Shown: piece by piece, positions 47,581 through 59,212 of the stretch
How the letters are laid out: every line of letters starts with the position of its first letter
How positions within the stretch are numbered: position 1 is the first letter of the stretch
Source: Escallonia rubra
Lineage: Eukaryota; Streptophyta; Magnoliopsida; Escalloniales; Escalloniaceae
NCBI GenBank assembly: GCA_033065855.1
Contig: JAVXUO010000546.1
Span: forward strand, 1-64,000
Length of the DNA: 64,000 nucleotides
Direction of reading: 5' to 3'
Notes under the pieces: generated by a model
What the model was told of the DNA's origin: nothing
Seen by the model: only the letters and a program-made list of their open reading frames with translations
Databases searched by the model: none
Program-made: the position numbers and the translations under genes

Positions 47581-48515
47581 CCGGCACCGACGACGGAGTG
47601 GAAGTGGCCTGGGACGTTGTCAGCTGGGGTGGTGACAGCGGTGTACGCCCGGAGGTGGGAGCGACTGCGATCGAACTGGGTGGAGTGGTTGGCACAGCCG
47701 GCGGGCAAACGCCGGTAGGTTGATGTGTTTGTTTGTGACATAGGTTTGAGTTTGATATCAGCCTCGATTGCTAGACTGAGTGGGATGCCGGTGCTAGTTA
47801 CTGGGTGCTCCGTTGCTAGCTCGGAGAGGGAGCCTGAGGAGGTTGGCGGGGCCTGATGATGATGCCCAAGGGGTGACATTAGGGAAGAACCGGTGGTGCA
47901 TGTGCTGAGGGTGACAGGGGCTTGCAAGGGTCCCTTGTTGTTGATGAGAGTTGGGATGATGGAGACGGCTCAGCAGGCTGGCACGGGCACGTCAGCCCCA
48001 TATGTATCAGGGTCAAAGAGGCCGTGCAATGTAATAGATGAGTCGGACTTCGAGGTTAGCATTTTTCTTCTTATTAATTCCAATTGCATGTGTGAAGTGT
48101 CAATGGACTTATGCATATATATTGATTGACGGTTGTTTTGATAGAAGCTCGATGAGGGGGCTAGCGAGGAGCGCAACGAGCCGATATCCGAGGTCGAGGC
48201 GGATGAGGCTATGGAAGCCGAGGCGATGGGGACATTAGGGGTCGGTGAGGTCGATGAGGTCGAGACACTGGATGCCAGTGTGACTGAGGAGACCGGGGCG
48301 GCAGAATATGTGGTGGAGCCGGAGAGGCAACCGAGTCCATCGTGATTCGTAGAGGAGACAATGAAGGCTTTATATGGCGGAGCAGTGGGGGATACTCTGA
48401 TGTTTGATGCTGGGGTGAGTGGTGGATGTGCATGGAGACAGAGGTCGTTACAGGTGACCGTGGGGAGCCTGAGGATCCCGAGATTGTGGTGACAACCCCG
48501 GTACAGGGATAATGG

Positions 48516-49219
48516 ATGCCGATTCAGCCAGTTGCAGAGAGTCTTCCGGACACATTGTCGGGGTCAGCGGTTGACGCTGGTACTACTCTTCTGGCGATGC
48601 ACTCAGCGGCTGTAGGCGCGCGGACGACTGTTGGACTGTCAGATGTTCCTTCAACGAGAGGTAGTGTTGCGGCAGCCGGAGATGCGAGCAAATGGTCTTT
48701 GAGTGGACAGGTAGATGAAGTGTCTTGGGAGGGTCTTCAGCTGCCTGTCAAGACGGTGCACCAGCTGGAGCTTGTGAAGGTAGGGTTCCCGCAGACATTT
48801 GAGGGGGTTACTGTGGGGAACCCGGTGCTGCGGAGGTGGGTGTATGGCGGGTTTGTAGAGTGGTTGGTGCCCTTTGCTAGGGTGCCAATAGCGGGCTGGA
48901 TGCCAGAGTTCATATCACAGTCACTTGAGGAGTTTGCGCCGTTTACGTCCTTGGGCCTTCAGTTGGATTGGTTTTTGGACTTCTTGAGATCGAGGAGTGA
49001 GAGTCGGGATGCGGGGGAGAGGTTAGTGTCGTGTGCATGCGGGAGACGCTGGTGGGGAGGCAGCGTACAACATTGGAGGAGGAGGGGTCCCAGATTGCTA
49101 GTGAGCTTGCCATGATTGACAGACAACTGGCTGACTTACACAGGCAGGTGGCTGACTTACAGAGGCGGGGGGCTGAGGTGGAGGCTCGAGAGGTAGATCG
49201 GCTGAGACGGCAGACATAA
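48516..49219 (+). pseudogene. C-terminal part of the antisense cassette, coiled coil
   Basis: An open stretch on the plus strand with HQLELVKVGFPQTFEGVTVG and then VYGGFVEWLVPFARVPIAGW-type text (unrecognised globular part). It is followed by a heptad-rich segment at about 49060-49215 (ASELAMIDRQLADLHRQVAD) that looks like a coiled coil, then a stop at 49219. It follows the PMD block and ends tail-to-tail with the retroelement's integrase (49723). It probably belongs to the same antisense gene. It is broken, and its function is unknown. Confidence 0.5.
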
Positions 49220-49722
49220 TGTGATGTTGGATGGTCCGATCTACAGATCATGTTGCGGCGATGCTATTTAGGCTGCCTTATTTTATTTTCTTTCATTCTG
49301 TTGTATTCATGGAGCCCGGAGTGGCCTGCAACCCTGTGATTGTATTTATGTGATGGGTACTGCAGTCTTACGATGTCTTTGTACTTGTACTTGTCGTAGT
49401 GTGATGTTTATCTTGTGTTGTGCTTGTATGACTTGCGTGTGTTGTCTTCCCATTGTTGTTCCCCCTTCCCCGCCCATAGCAAGTGACTTAATGAATAATG
49501 GTGAAAACAAAAAAATGCATTACATACAATAGTTGAGGCGAATGAATGATTTTGCATTGATAGTATTTGGGTCAAAATACCGTTACCTGAGTAAAGTGAG
49601 AACTTGTAATAATCGGCAAAAGTTACAAGTCGGTAAACATGTGTGCATATACAAAAAAAAATTATGTGTTCAAGTGTGCTATGCTTTGGGTGGGTAGGGC
49701 TGGGGGAACAATTCGCATCTGA
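49220..49722. other. Convergent spacer between integrase and antisense gene
   Basis: About 500 bp where the two opposite coding blocks end tail-to-tail. The plus-strand side is T/G-rich, compatible with a 3' end of the antisense transcript. No further gene is seen. Confidence 0.5.
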
Positions 49723-51214
49723 CTATGCGTAGTATTTCTTCAGATAGCGGCCGTTGATAGGAGTTGTGATCCGTCCATCTTCCGTGTTGAGCAGGAGATA
49801 AGAGCCATTGTCTCTGGCTGCATGCACTTGAAGTGGGCCTTCCCAATTTGGTGTGAACTTGGGGGCTGACATGTTGGCACGTACATGCTTGGCGGCTTGG
49901 TGGACAAGGTCGCCTTCAATAAATGATCGTGGTTTGACTGTCTTCCCGTAGGCTTTCTTGAGCTGTTCATGATACTTCTTCATGCAGCGCAAGGCGTTGG
50001 TTATTTTTTTATCAAGGCCCTCAGGGCTGCCTTTCTGGTTTCCTTCTCCCCGAGACCAATGCTTAGGGAGAGTCGAGCCGAGGCGATCGCGATCTCAGCT
50101 GGTACCACACACTCATCCCCGTAGACGAGGGAAAAGGGTGTGGCTTTCGTTGCTGTGTGCTTGGAATTTCTGTAAGAGCAAAGTGCCAGACTTAGCTTTT
50201 CGGACCATGACCCACTGGCGTCATGAACCATGCGTGAAAACACACGAGCACCATCTTGTTGGAGGCTTCAGCTTGACCATTGCCTTGTGTATAGTAAGGA
50301 GTTGATGTGGCATGGTTGATGTTGTACTCTTCCATGAGAGCTCAAACATCTGTGTTGATAAACGGCGTGCCGTTGTCGGATATGATACACCGGGGGATGC
50401 CGAAGCGACAAATAAGGTGATCGCACAAGAAGTTAGCAACAGCGCCACCCGTGGCTTGTCGTAGGGGTAGGGCTTCGACCCATTTCGTAAAACGTTCTGT
50501 TGCAACCATGATCCATGTGTGGCCTTTAGATGTTGGGTGTATGGGGCCAATGAGATCGAGGGCCTAAGAATGAAATGGCCAAGGAGCCAGGATCATGTGA
50601 AGATCAGACGCCGGTGTGTGCATTCTGTCAGCGTGCCTCTGGCAGGGTTGACAGTGTCGAACATGGGAGATGGAGTCGGATTCCATAGTTGGCCAATAGT
50701 ATCCCAACCTTAGCAATTCTGCATACAGATCCTTGATGTTCCCCGCAGTCACCATTGTGCACTTTATTGATCACCTATACTGTTTGGGAACCTTACAAGC
50801 ATCGCAGGGTGCGCCCCGAAAAACCTTTGAAAAATAACTCGCCTTCCGTCACAAAACACCTGACCGATTTTCGTTTGATAGATCGGGTCGAGCTACGGTC
50901 AGGAGGTAGAATCCCATAAGATAGATATTGAATGAAAGGTTGGGGCCAGTCACCCTCGACGTTGATCACAAGAGCTTCTGCACTAGCTGGCGCATATAGG
51001 CATTCAGGACAATCCCGTGTATATCTGAAACATCCTTGGCCATGGATGGCCAAAAGAGGCCCATACGTTGAAGGCGACGGTATATAGAGGGACCGTCGAG
51101 GCCGCAACACTTTTGATGGCCAAGTTGAAGTTTGTGCTTTGCTTCTTTCGGTGCCAAACACCTGGCTAGCGTGCCTCCGGGGCATCGTATGTACAAGACA
51201 TCTCCCAACATCAA
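49723..51214 (-). pseudogene. Integrase region of the Tat element
   Basis: Zinc-binding part with LGYYWPTMESDSISHVRHCQ and CQRHADRMH, catalytic core pieces, then a C-terminal part with SEKLSLALCSYRNSKHTATK and TPFSLVYGDECVVPAEI. The end is typical of Tat/Athila integrase (PNWEGPLQV and RYLKKYYA). It is broken. Confidence 0.85.
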
Positions 51215-51280
51215 AAAAATTATGAGAGTAGAGGCATAAGCAAGAGATGATGCCTTGAGTTGGTCGACGATCGGCTGCCT

Positions 51281-51985
51281 CTAATCGTCTGTGGCAGTGT
51301 CCTTCGGTACTAAGTTCAAAGCTATGCAGGGTTCGGTCCTCTTGATGATAGTTAGCATTCGTTGTTCACCATCAACATCTATCTTTGTCGCGATCGTGGC
51401 CAAGCTGTATGTATGTCTATTGTGGCACCTGTTGTGATGTTCATACTGGCCGAGTCTTCCTTCCAAGTGTTGTACCAAGGCACGATAAGGTGTCAAGGCT
51501 GGCTCCTTGACTGCGAACTCCCCATCAGCATGCTTCATGATCAAGTTTGAGTCTCCTTTCACACATAATGACTTAGCCCCCATATTGATGGCTAGCATGA
51601 GGCCAATGACGAGTACCTCATATTCAGCTTCATTATTAGACACTGGGAATGCAAGCTTGAAGGATAGGGATGTGGTAACACCATCTGGGCTCTGAAGGAC
51701 TATTCTAGCACCCCCTTACCTGAGAGGTGCTCCATTGAGACCTTTGCCAGTGGCTGAGCCGTCGAACTCAAGCGTCCACAATTCATCGATTTTGGTGATC
51801 AGAGATGTCTCATCCCCAGGCAATTGAACCGAGGTCGGTTCGTACTGTTGGCATGGGAAGAAGGCCAATAGGTCTGCAAGTGCTTGACTTCGTAGAGATG
51901 TGGGATTCTTGATAGATAGGCCAAACTCGGCCAAGAGCAACAGCCAGCAGGTAAGTCGACCGGATAGGGCAGGGCGGGTGAGCAT
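51281..51985 (-). pseudogene. Second (archaeal-type) RNase H region
   Basis: LEFDGSATGKGLNGAP and SNNEAEYEVLVIGLMLAINMG, then KGDSNLIM, are the D, E and D motifs of the additional RNase H that distinguishes the Tat lineage from other Ty3/gypsy elements. It lies between the first RNase H and the integrase. It is broken. Confidence 0.85.
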
Positions 51986-52021
51986 GTACTAGAGTGGATC
52001 AGCCTTGGTGACAAGTATGAT

Positions 52022-53296
52022 CTAGTGTGCCAAAAAGTAATGTCTGAATTTCTGTAAGGCGTAAACCAAGGCTAGATAGTGTTTCTCGAGCTCGGAGCAA
52101 TTGGCTTGAGGTCCCCTGATCATCGGGCTGAGGTAGTAAACAGGTTGCTCCATCCCATCCACCTCTTGAGCAAATAAGGCCCTGATGGACCTGGGCGTGG
52201 AGGTCAAGTAGAGTAAGCGTGGGATACCTCGCTGTGGCACTACCATGGTCTACGGCGACATGAGGACCGACTTGATCTATTCAAAGGCTTGTTGTTGGGG
52301 CGCACCCCAACTCTATGGTGCGCTTTTTCATGTCAAGTGCTGAAATTGTGTGATAAGCTCGGCCAACGCAGGGATGAATTGGTGAAGGTAAGAAACCTTT
52401 CTAAGGAAGCTCTTCAACTGTTTGGTGATTTTGGGAGAGGGCATCTCTTGAATGGAAGCGGCTTTAGAAGGGTCAACGTTGATGCCATGTCGACTGACCA
52501 GGAAGATGAGGAATTTACCGGAGGAGACTCCAAAGGCAAATTTTAGCGAATTCATCCACATATTGTACTGGCGACAACGATCAAAGACTGCTCAGAGGTC
52601 AGTGAGGTGATCACTTTCCTTTTTAGACTTGATGATGAGATCGTCGACATAGTCTTCCACTGTACGGTGTATCATGTGGTGGAAGATGGTTGTCATCGCC
52701 ATATGATAGGTAGCACCCGCATTCTTGAGACCAAAAGGCATGAATTTCCAACAGAAGTTGCCCATGGGAGTGCGGAAGGTTGTCTTGGCACAATCAGCAG
52801 GATTCATCGATATTTGGTTATAGCCGGCGAAACCATCCATGAAGGACAAGGTTTCGTGTCCAGTAGCGACCTCTGTAAGCATGTCAATGTTGGGCAGTGG
52901 AAACTCGTCTTTCGGGCACACCTTGTTCAAGTCCCGAAAGTCAATACAAATGCGGACTTGGCCATTCTTCTTTTGTACGGGGAGGACGTTGGCCAGCCAT
53001 ATGGGATGAGTGATGGGCTCAATGAAGCCAGCCTGTAAAAGGCACTCTATCTCTTGCTTGATTTTCAACTCGAGCTCGGGGTGGAAGGTCTGTGGGTGCT
53101 GTCTGACAGGAATAGACCAGGTAGTAATATTGAGGTGGTGCGTCACCAAGGCAGGGTCTAACCCAGGCATCTTATTGTAACTCCATGCCAGTACATCGTG
53201 ATATTCGTGAAGGATGGTAACCAATTCCTCTCTTCGGCCCGGGGCGAGTTTTGTGCCAATGTACGTAAGTCGTGGTTCCTCCCCCGGGTTAGCCAT
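52022..53296 (-). pseudogene. Reverse transcriptase and first RNase H region
   Basis: The longest preserved block. LPVQKKNGQVRICIDFRDLN and FMPFGLKNAGATY are present, and the catalytic YVDDL is intact. It is followed by the connection part (GINVDPSKAASIQEM) and an RNase H piece (QPVYYLSPMIRGPQ and SELEKHYLALVYALQKFR). Overall the region is broken. Confidence 0.9.
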
Positions 53297-53578
53297 GTTG
53301 ATTTCCTCAAGGTCTTCGGCCTGTGGTCGAGGGCCGTCTTCGTAGTAAGGCGGGGCAGTACAGGGGTGAGTTCAGGGTCTGGCGGGCAATGCTAAGCCAC
53401 GCAGCACCATTCAGTCTCCATGGGCGGGTCAGGGTCGAGGGGGTCAGATGACGGGCCACCTAGAGCCCCCGCGCACCATCACAATTGGTAGATCACTTTG
53501 CCATTTTTGACGATGCGTTGGAAGGTTGGTTCGGCCTTTTCCTTCTTGGACTTGGGGATGAAGGCGGGGAGTTGGCCT

Positions 53579-53965
53579 TCATAGCAGGCGGCGTCTATGA
53601 GGTCGACCCCTTATTCTTATTATTATTCTTGGCTTTGGACTTGGGGGGCTTGTTTCCACATAGCTCGTCCCAGTTTGGCAACTTGGTTGAATGGATGTGT
53701 GTCGCATTTTCACCGTCCTCGGCGAGTTCGGTGAAGAATGAGACCTCGACAAAGTATGATTCGGCACATTCAAAAAGGGCCTTGGTGGCGGGATTGTCAT
53801 TGCTACTTTGCGTCCTGTAGGACCGACCACCAGTTTTACACACTGATGGTACGTTAAGGGAACAACTCTGTTGATATGAATCCATGGTCGGCCAAGTAAG
53901 AGATGAAATGCGGGCTCATTGTTTATTACATGGAATATAGTGTCACGACGGACAGTTCTGACCAT
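53579..53965 (-). pseudogene. Aspartic protease region of the Tat element
   Basis: LLLGRPWIHINRVVPLTYHQ with the following VKLVVGPTGRKVAM is the C-terminal part of a Ty3/gypsy protease. It lies between the gag zinc knuckle and the reverse transcriptase. It is broken. Confidence 0.75.
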
Positions 53966-54224
53966 GAGGTCTACAGTGATATGGCCGAGAGTTGACTGAG
54001 GACCCTACCCGAAACTGGTGATCTTGATTGGGTCACGTATGATCTTTCTCGCGGGGATGCCAGCCCTTTGCAGAGTGATGAGGGGTATGATATTGACTGA
54101 GGCTCCGCAGTCTATGACGTGATGCCGTGCCATTAATGGTACATTTCAGAAACAACAGCCAGTTATGATGTTCGATCGGCGGTGAGTCTTCATTTGAGAA
54201 AAACAGTGCAGTGGAAGGGATATG

Positions 54225-55942
54225 TCAGAGTTCGGCTTGAGCAGTGAAACATTCGAGACAGAGGCCGGTGGTAACCTCGATTAGGCAATTGAAGAAATAA
54301 GTCATGGCCGCGGGTGAAAACCCCATTTCGTCGAAGAATCCTTTGATCTTCATCATTTGCCCAAATGAGGACGTTGGCTGACTGGCTGGAGGTGCATGAG
54401 GCTGGATTGCGGGGATAGCCTCCGCCGAGGCTTCAGTGATGACATGCTCAACATGGTCAGTGACAACCATGAGAACCTGATGCTCCCTATTGTTGTTGCC
54501 ATGCGGTGGGTAAGGGTGCCCACGCACATCATTGTTCTTTCGTAGCTTCAGATCACCCGCAGCGACCTTCTGTGGAAAAATGTCCCTCAGACCATTGCAA
54601 TGCTTGAGGTGATGTCCGACAGTTCGATGGTAAGGGCAGTAGTTGGGCTTGGCCTTATCTGGTTCCGTGACGTTTGTTCTCATCGGTGGTAGTTGGAAGT
54701 CATTGTCATGTGCCACCCATTCTGCCAGAAGGTTTTTTTGATTGTATTTAGGTCACATGGGTACTCAGGGGCATGCTCTTGCTGCCTTCTCTTATCAGGG
54801 CGTCAATCCCTTTCTTGGAACTGACGCTTGTAGCCGCTGTAGTTGTTGTTGCTGTTGTTCCGAGGTTCGGATGGGTCCGCCGTGGCAAGAAGTGCATTCT
54901 GCGGGTGAGGCTTCCATGGCTTGACGGGACCGACCGACTCGTAAGTGCTGCGGGCTGTCTCTTTGAGGTGACCCCATGACCTCAACTATAAGTTTTCAAT
55001 ATGCACCCTGTAGACATCACTCGTGTTCTTCATGCATATGAGAACCAATTTCTCATCCTTGCTAAATTTCATGCACTCAAGGTATTTGAGATGAAAGCAG
55101 TGCACGTACTTGTTCAAATCCTCCCTGAGATTTTGGCGTATGCCAGCAATATCAACAATAGTGACCCGTTCAGCTTCGTAGTGGAACTTGTCCAAGAATA
55201 ACTAGGCCATGTAGCTCAATGGATGGATAGTCCCCGCAGGGATCTGGTGGTACCAAGTATAGGCCAAGCCTGTGATGGACTTGTGAAACTCCATCAACTT
55301 CAAACTATCTCCCAGGCCATATTGCTCCAATGAGCCTGCAAATCTTGTTAAGTGCTCACGGGCATTGCGCTCACGTCTGTTAAAGAGCACAAAGGTCGGT
55401 TGCTTGTACTTGAAGGGGTATGGTGTGATGGCTATGTCGTTGGCGTATGGTGCGTGACCTGTCAGTTGGGCTGAGGAGTCAAGTACATAGTTTTGTGACA
55501 GGCGGTGGATAATTACTTCCAAGTCTGACCAGGTGACATAGTTGGGGGATGGTTCCTTGTTGTCGGTCAATAGATGGTGGCTAGTTGGGGCGCTGCGAGT
55601 CCTCAAGACCCCAGATGGGGCAACTTGGTGAGCGAGAGCAATGGAAGGTTGATACATGATAGAGGCCGGTGGTGGTAATTGTACATGGGCATGGGTGGGT
55701 GGGCGAGACATGTCCACCACTTGGTCGGTGGTTTGGTGATGTTCAGTTGGGTAAAGGTTGGGCTCCATCTCAATAGAGTCGTGGGTTTCGAAGGAGCTTC
55801 GAGTTGGCATATGTTGAGGTACAACAACAAAAAGAATCTGTTGCAACACCGGTCCGAGGTTTGTTTTTGGTTTGCGGGATGGCACCGTAGAAAGAGGTGC
55901 ATCAGCTACGGGTGGTGAGGATGTCGCGAGTCCTACCGCCAA
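54225..55942 (-). pseudogene. gag region with zinc knuckle
   Basis: The N-terminal part is Pro/Ser-rich. The gag core has TRFAGSLEQYGLGDSLKLME and LTGLAYTWY-like text (ITGLAYTWYHQIPAGTI). A zinc-knuckle-like CPYHRTVGHHLKHC lies at about 54650-54610. It is broken. Confidence 0.82.
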
Positions 55943-56393
55943 AGGTCTGGATGATCAAGACGACGGTGGTCACGATACTGGGACCTGAGCGGCGTCAAGA
56001 GCCGGCCCAAGTCTTAAAGGCTGGACTTGTGGAATGGATTGTTACGAGGCCAATGTCCGTATGGATCTTTGCATTTCCATAATGGCGGCAATTAGAGTGG
56101 TCTGAGAGTCTTGCAGGTTGGCTATGGTGGGAGTGAGCTATTGTATGGCTGCATTGACAACCACTTGCACATCAGGTGCAGCGACTGAGGGTTGATCTCG
56201 GAGTCGTGTGGGATTTGTCTCTTCTTGGTAACAAAAGTGGGCTTCTTCTTGTAAAGTAGGGTTGGGGCCCTGGCTGGTAGTCTTAGTAGCTCTCTGTTGT
56301 TCAGGCATGGTGACTGAGTGTGGAAGACAGGCAGACAGGCAGACTGCAATACGATGCTCACCTCCCCAACAGAGTCACCAAAATGATGCCAAG
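55943..56393 (-). other. Leader and primer-binding site of the Tat element
   Basis: The non-coding leader between the 5' LTR and gag. The reverse strand beside the LTR carries the TGGTGACTCTGTTGGGGAGG primer-binding site. About 240 bp of it matches the leader of the fragment at 15560-15805. Confidence 0.75.
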
Positions 56394-58157
56394 AAAAATG
56401 GGTTCGTACCTACATGGAGGTGCCATAAAGGCTGCAGTCCGAGTCAGCTTCTAGATGTACAAAGTGAGAGACAGTGATGGTGAAGTAAGGGCAGAGAGCA
56501 AGGCTTCCCAGATAGGCCGTGAGGAGTGACAATGATGTGGAGACACGACAGAGACGAACAGGTCTAACAGTCGACAGTCCAAGCTACGGTCCAAGTCAGG
56601 GTCCGATGTCACGGTCAATATTATGTCCAAAGTCACAAGATAATTGTGTTTCTCTCTCTAGAATTCAAGAGCTTTGGATTCTAGAGTGAGAAAGTGATTT
56701 TTGTGAAATGAATAAGTTCTCCCCAAAATGAGTTCCAAAGTCCAATATTTATAGGCAAAAGTATGCTTGTGTCATCAATTGCCACATGGCATCCCCTGGG
56801 AGTGACACGTCACCAGGGGTTCCAAAAATATCAGTTCTCTGTTGGACTGCCGATTCCCAAATTGGCGCTACCTGCCCCATACAGCGTCGCTCTACCTGTC
56901 TGAGAAGACTGACCACACAACAACGGCATGATCAGAGTAAGCACGTTGCCACAGCCACCGGTCCAAGCCCTTACTGAATCCCACAAGTGTGCGTCAAGAG
57001 ACGCAGAGAGAACCTGACAGCGGCGAGGGTTGCCCTTGTGACCAACTGCTAGGCGAACTAGGCGCGATACCTTCCAAAGACCAGCTCCCGTCCCGGAGGG
57101 ACCCGAGGGTCATCATCCTGGGGGAGCCGATGATCACTGGTGACGTGAGTGGACGTGGTCACAGCTCAGTGCCTAGTGTCATGCAAGTCACCCCAGGCGG
57201 AGATAGCTTTATGGTAATGAGCCTATCCCACTGCGAAGGGTTCTCGTGCCAGAGCACTACGAGCGGAGCCCCTCAAAATGTTGCACACTTTAGAGAGTGG
57301 GTCGAAACATGTTCCACATCCATGGTGGGGGCACATGGTATGGTGCCCGAAGGCATGTAACATGATTGTGGCGCATGGGCGCGGTGCCTACAACACGAGA
57401 CATTGATTGTGGTGCATGGGCGCGGTGCCTACAGCACGAGACATGATTGTGGCGTATGGGCGCGGTGCCTGCAACAAGAGACATGATTTGGCGCATAGGC
57501 ACGATGCCTACAGCACGAAACATTGATTTTGGCGCATGGGCGCAGTGCCAATGGCATGAGACATGATTGTGGCGCATGGGCGCTGTGGCAATGGCACAAG
57601 ACATTGATTGTGGCGCATGGGCGCGACGACAAGGGTCGCTAAGTCGGCGTGTAGGTGACGGTGCGCGGCCGCAAGCGACGGTTTTCATGGCATCGGGGGT
57701 GACAACAGGCGAAGTATGGTCGCGGGTGATGGGTGAGCATTGCGGACCATAGTGTGTTTGAATAAGTTAGGCAAAAAAAAAGGTGGCAGCAGCCCCCGCA
57801 TTAGGAGTGGCCGACCCCCCCTTAAAGAGGGTGGCCGACACCCCCCCCCCCCCCCTCTTAAAGGGAGGTGGCCGACCCCCCCTCGTTAAGGGAGGTGGCC
57901 GACCCCCTAAGGGGGAAAGCGCTAAGTCCATTTCGTGTATTTTCTAAGGAAAGTTGAGCCAAAGTCACTATATTGGCAACACAAGAAATACATTGTTATG
58001 AATTGTCGCGAAAAGTTGATGAAAAATGCGCGTGATTTGAACGCATGTATTTTGACCGGTTGAAAGTGTTGATCAATTGACCGTTAAATGTGTGACGTGT
58101 CGCATAAAACGGGATTCCCGGTGGGCCCTCGGGTGCGACCAGAGTAGGTTGGGAATA
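56394..58157 (-). repeat. 5' LTR (copy C)
   Basis: The plus-strand ends are TGATGCCAAG and TTGGGAATA. It contains about 6-7 tandem units of about 41 bp at 57356-57625. A GGTGGCCGACCCCC minisatellite with a long C-run (about 57840-57855) lies at about 57781-57915 and is absent from copy B. These explain why it is 200 bp longer than the 3' LTR. Confidence 0.88.
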
Positions 58158-58162
58158 AAGTT

Positions 58163-59157
58163 TAACTAATGTGAACAAGAATTGACTGCTGTACATCAAC
58201 TTTATTGTAACGGCTTCACTGCTAAGATATTATCACTATGAAGCTTTTATCGTCGTTGTTGCCAACATTTATAATGACAATCATTTATTACTAAAATGTA
58301 TTTAACGACAATATTACGTAAGATCTAATCTCGATTAGTGTATATGAGTCCTAGAAATTAGCTTTATCTAAACCGTTGCCGCCGCATGGTTATTATAAAC
58401 TAAAGGAGTAGTCAGTCACACATTGCCCGAAGGTTGTTGTTACAAGTCCACATGCGTGATTATCAGCCGAATGCCGGCCCCAGAACTGCGAGACTTCTCC
58501 CCACGCCATCAAACACATCACCCTTAAACTGCCCACCACATGGTTAACAACATCGCAAGCCTTCAGCTATTTTTAGAAACTTTTCTCCCTCTCAATGACC
58601 ACCAATCCCATGTTCTCTTCAACCGACTTTCCCGCTTTTAAGTTTCAACCAACCAACCAACCAACTGCTTTCTCTCTCTCTCTCCTGATCGTATCGTGGG
58701 TGATCCGATTCATCGGTTTGCTCGTTCTAACAATGCATACTACTTGTAATTCGGTAGCGACTGTTAGTGACCGATACACAAAGAACAATGGCACACAGTT
58801 TCTGTGGGACAAGATAAAAATGAAAGAAAGCGATAGAGCGCATTCCCGAAGAGTCCGTGCTGGACTATAACTCTCACACTACCACGCTAGTAGTTTTTCC
58901 TTCCTATCAAAAGAGGGCATTAAAAGACCTAGTTCACAGTGACCTCTACAATCAAGGGTTTATGTTCATGCTGACATCTCTCACCAGGCAAGCCTCGAGT
59001 CCCTTGTAACTCCAGAGCGCAATTAATACCCCCCCGCAAACACAGCAAAAGCCCATTAATAATCATGTCTCTCGATCACCAGCCTGAATACCTTCTTGAC
59101 TTCCCCTAGTTTCTCCTCCTTTTCTATTTTAAGTAAATTGCGTTATCTCCAAATCAC
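58163..59157. other. Upstream region of the mannanase gene
   Basis: No gene was recognised. It has short CT repeats at about 58670-58685. This is the region available for the mannanase promoter before the retroelement begins. Confidence 0.5.
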
Positions 59158-59165
59158 TATAAATA
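59158..59165 (+). promoter_or_regulatory. TATA box of the mannanase gene
   Basis: TATAAATA lies 55 bp before ATG 59213, predicting a leader of about 20-25 nt. An in-frame ATG at 59096 lies upstream of this TATA and would not be in the mRNA, which decides the start. Confidence 0.75.
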
Positions 59166-59212
59166 GCCCTCACCAGGCCTCTAAGCTACTCACATCCAAT
59201 CCTACAATTACA

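Larger units (their letters stand above)
43481..58157 (-). mobile_element. Tat-lineage Ty3/gypsy retroelement with antisense PMD gene, broken
   Basis: A 14.7 kb element in reverse orientation, framed by LTRs 56394-58157 (5') and 43481-45044 (3') and by the same 5 bp, AAGTT, on both outer sides (43476-43480 and 58158-58162). The primer-binding site beside the 5' LTR reads in the TGGCGACTCTGTTGGGGAGG style typical of Tat, and a purine tract (CGGAGGGGGCATA) lies before the 3' LTR. In order on the reverse strand: gag with zinc knuckle, protease, reverse transcriptase, RNase H, a second RNase H, integrase; then an opposite-strand gene cassette at 45600-49219. The structure is complete but the coding is broken in many places, by eye more than ten. 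The LTRs differ by roughly 10 percent by eye, suggesting several million years. Confidence 0.92.

Noticed and set aside
59096-59212. In-frame upstream ATG extending the mannanase by 39 codons
   Set aside because: It lies upstream of the TATA box at 59158, and the extension would precede and bury the signal peptide.
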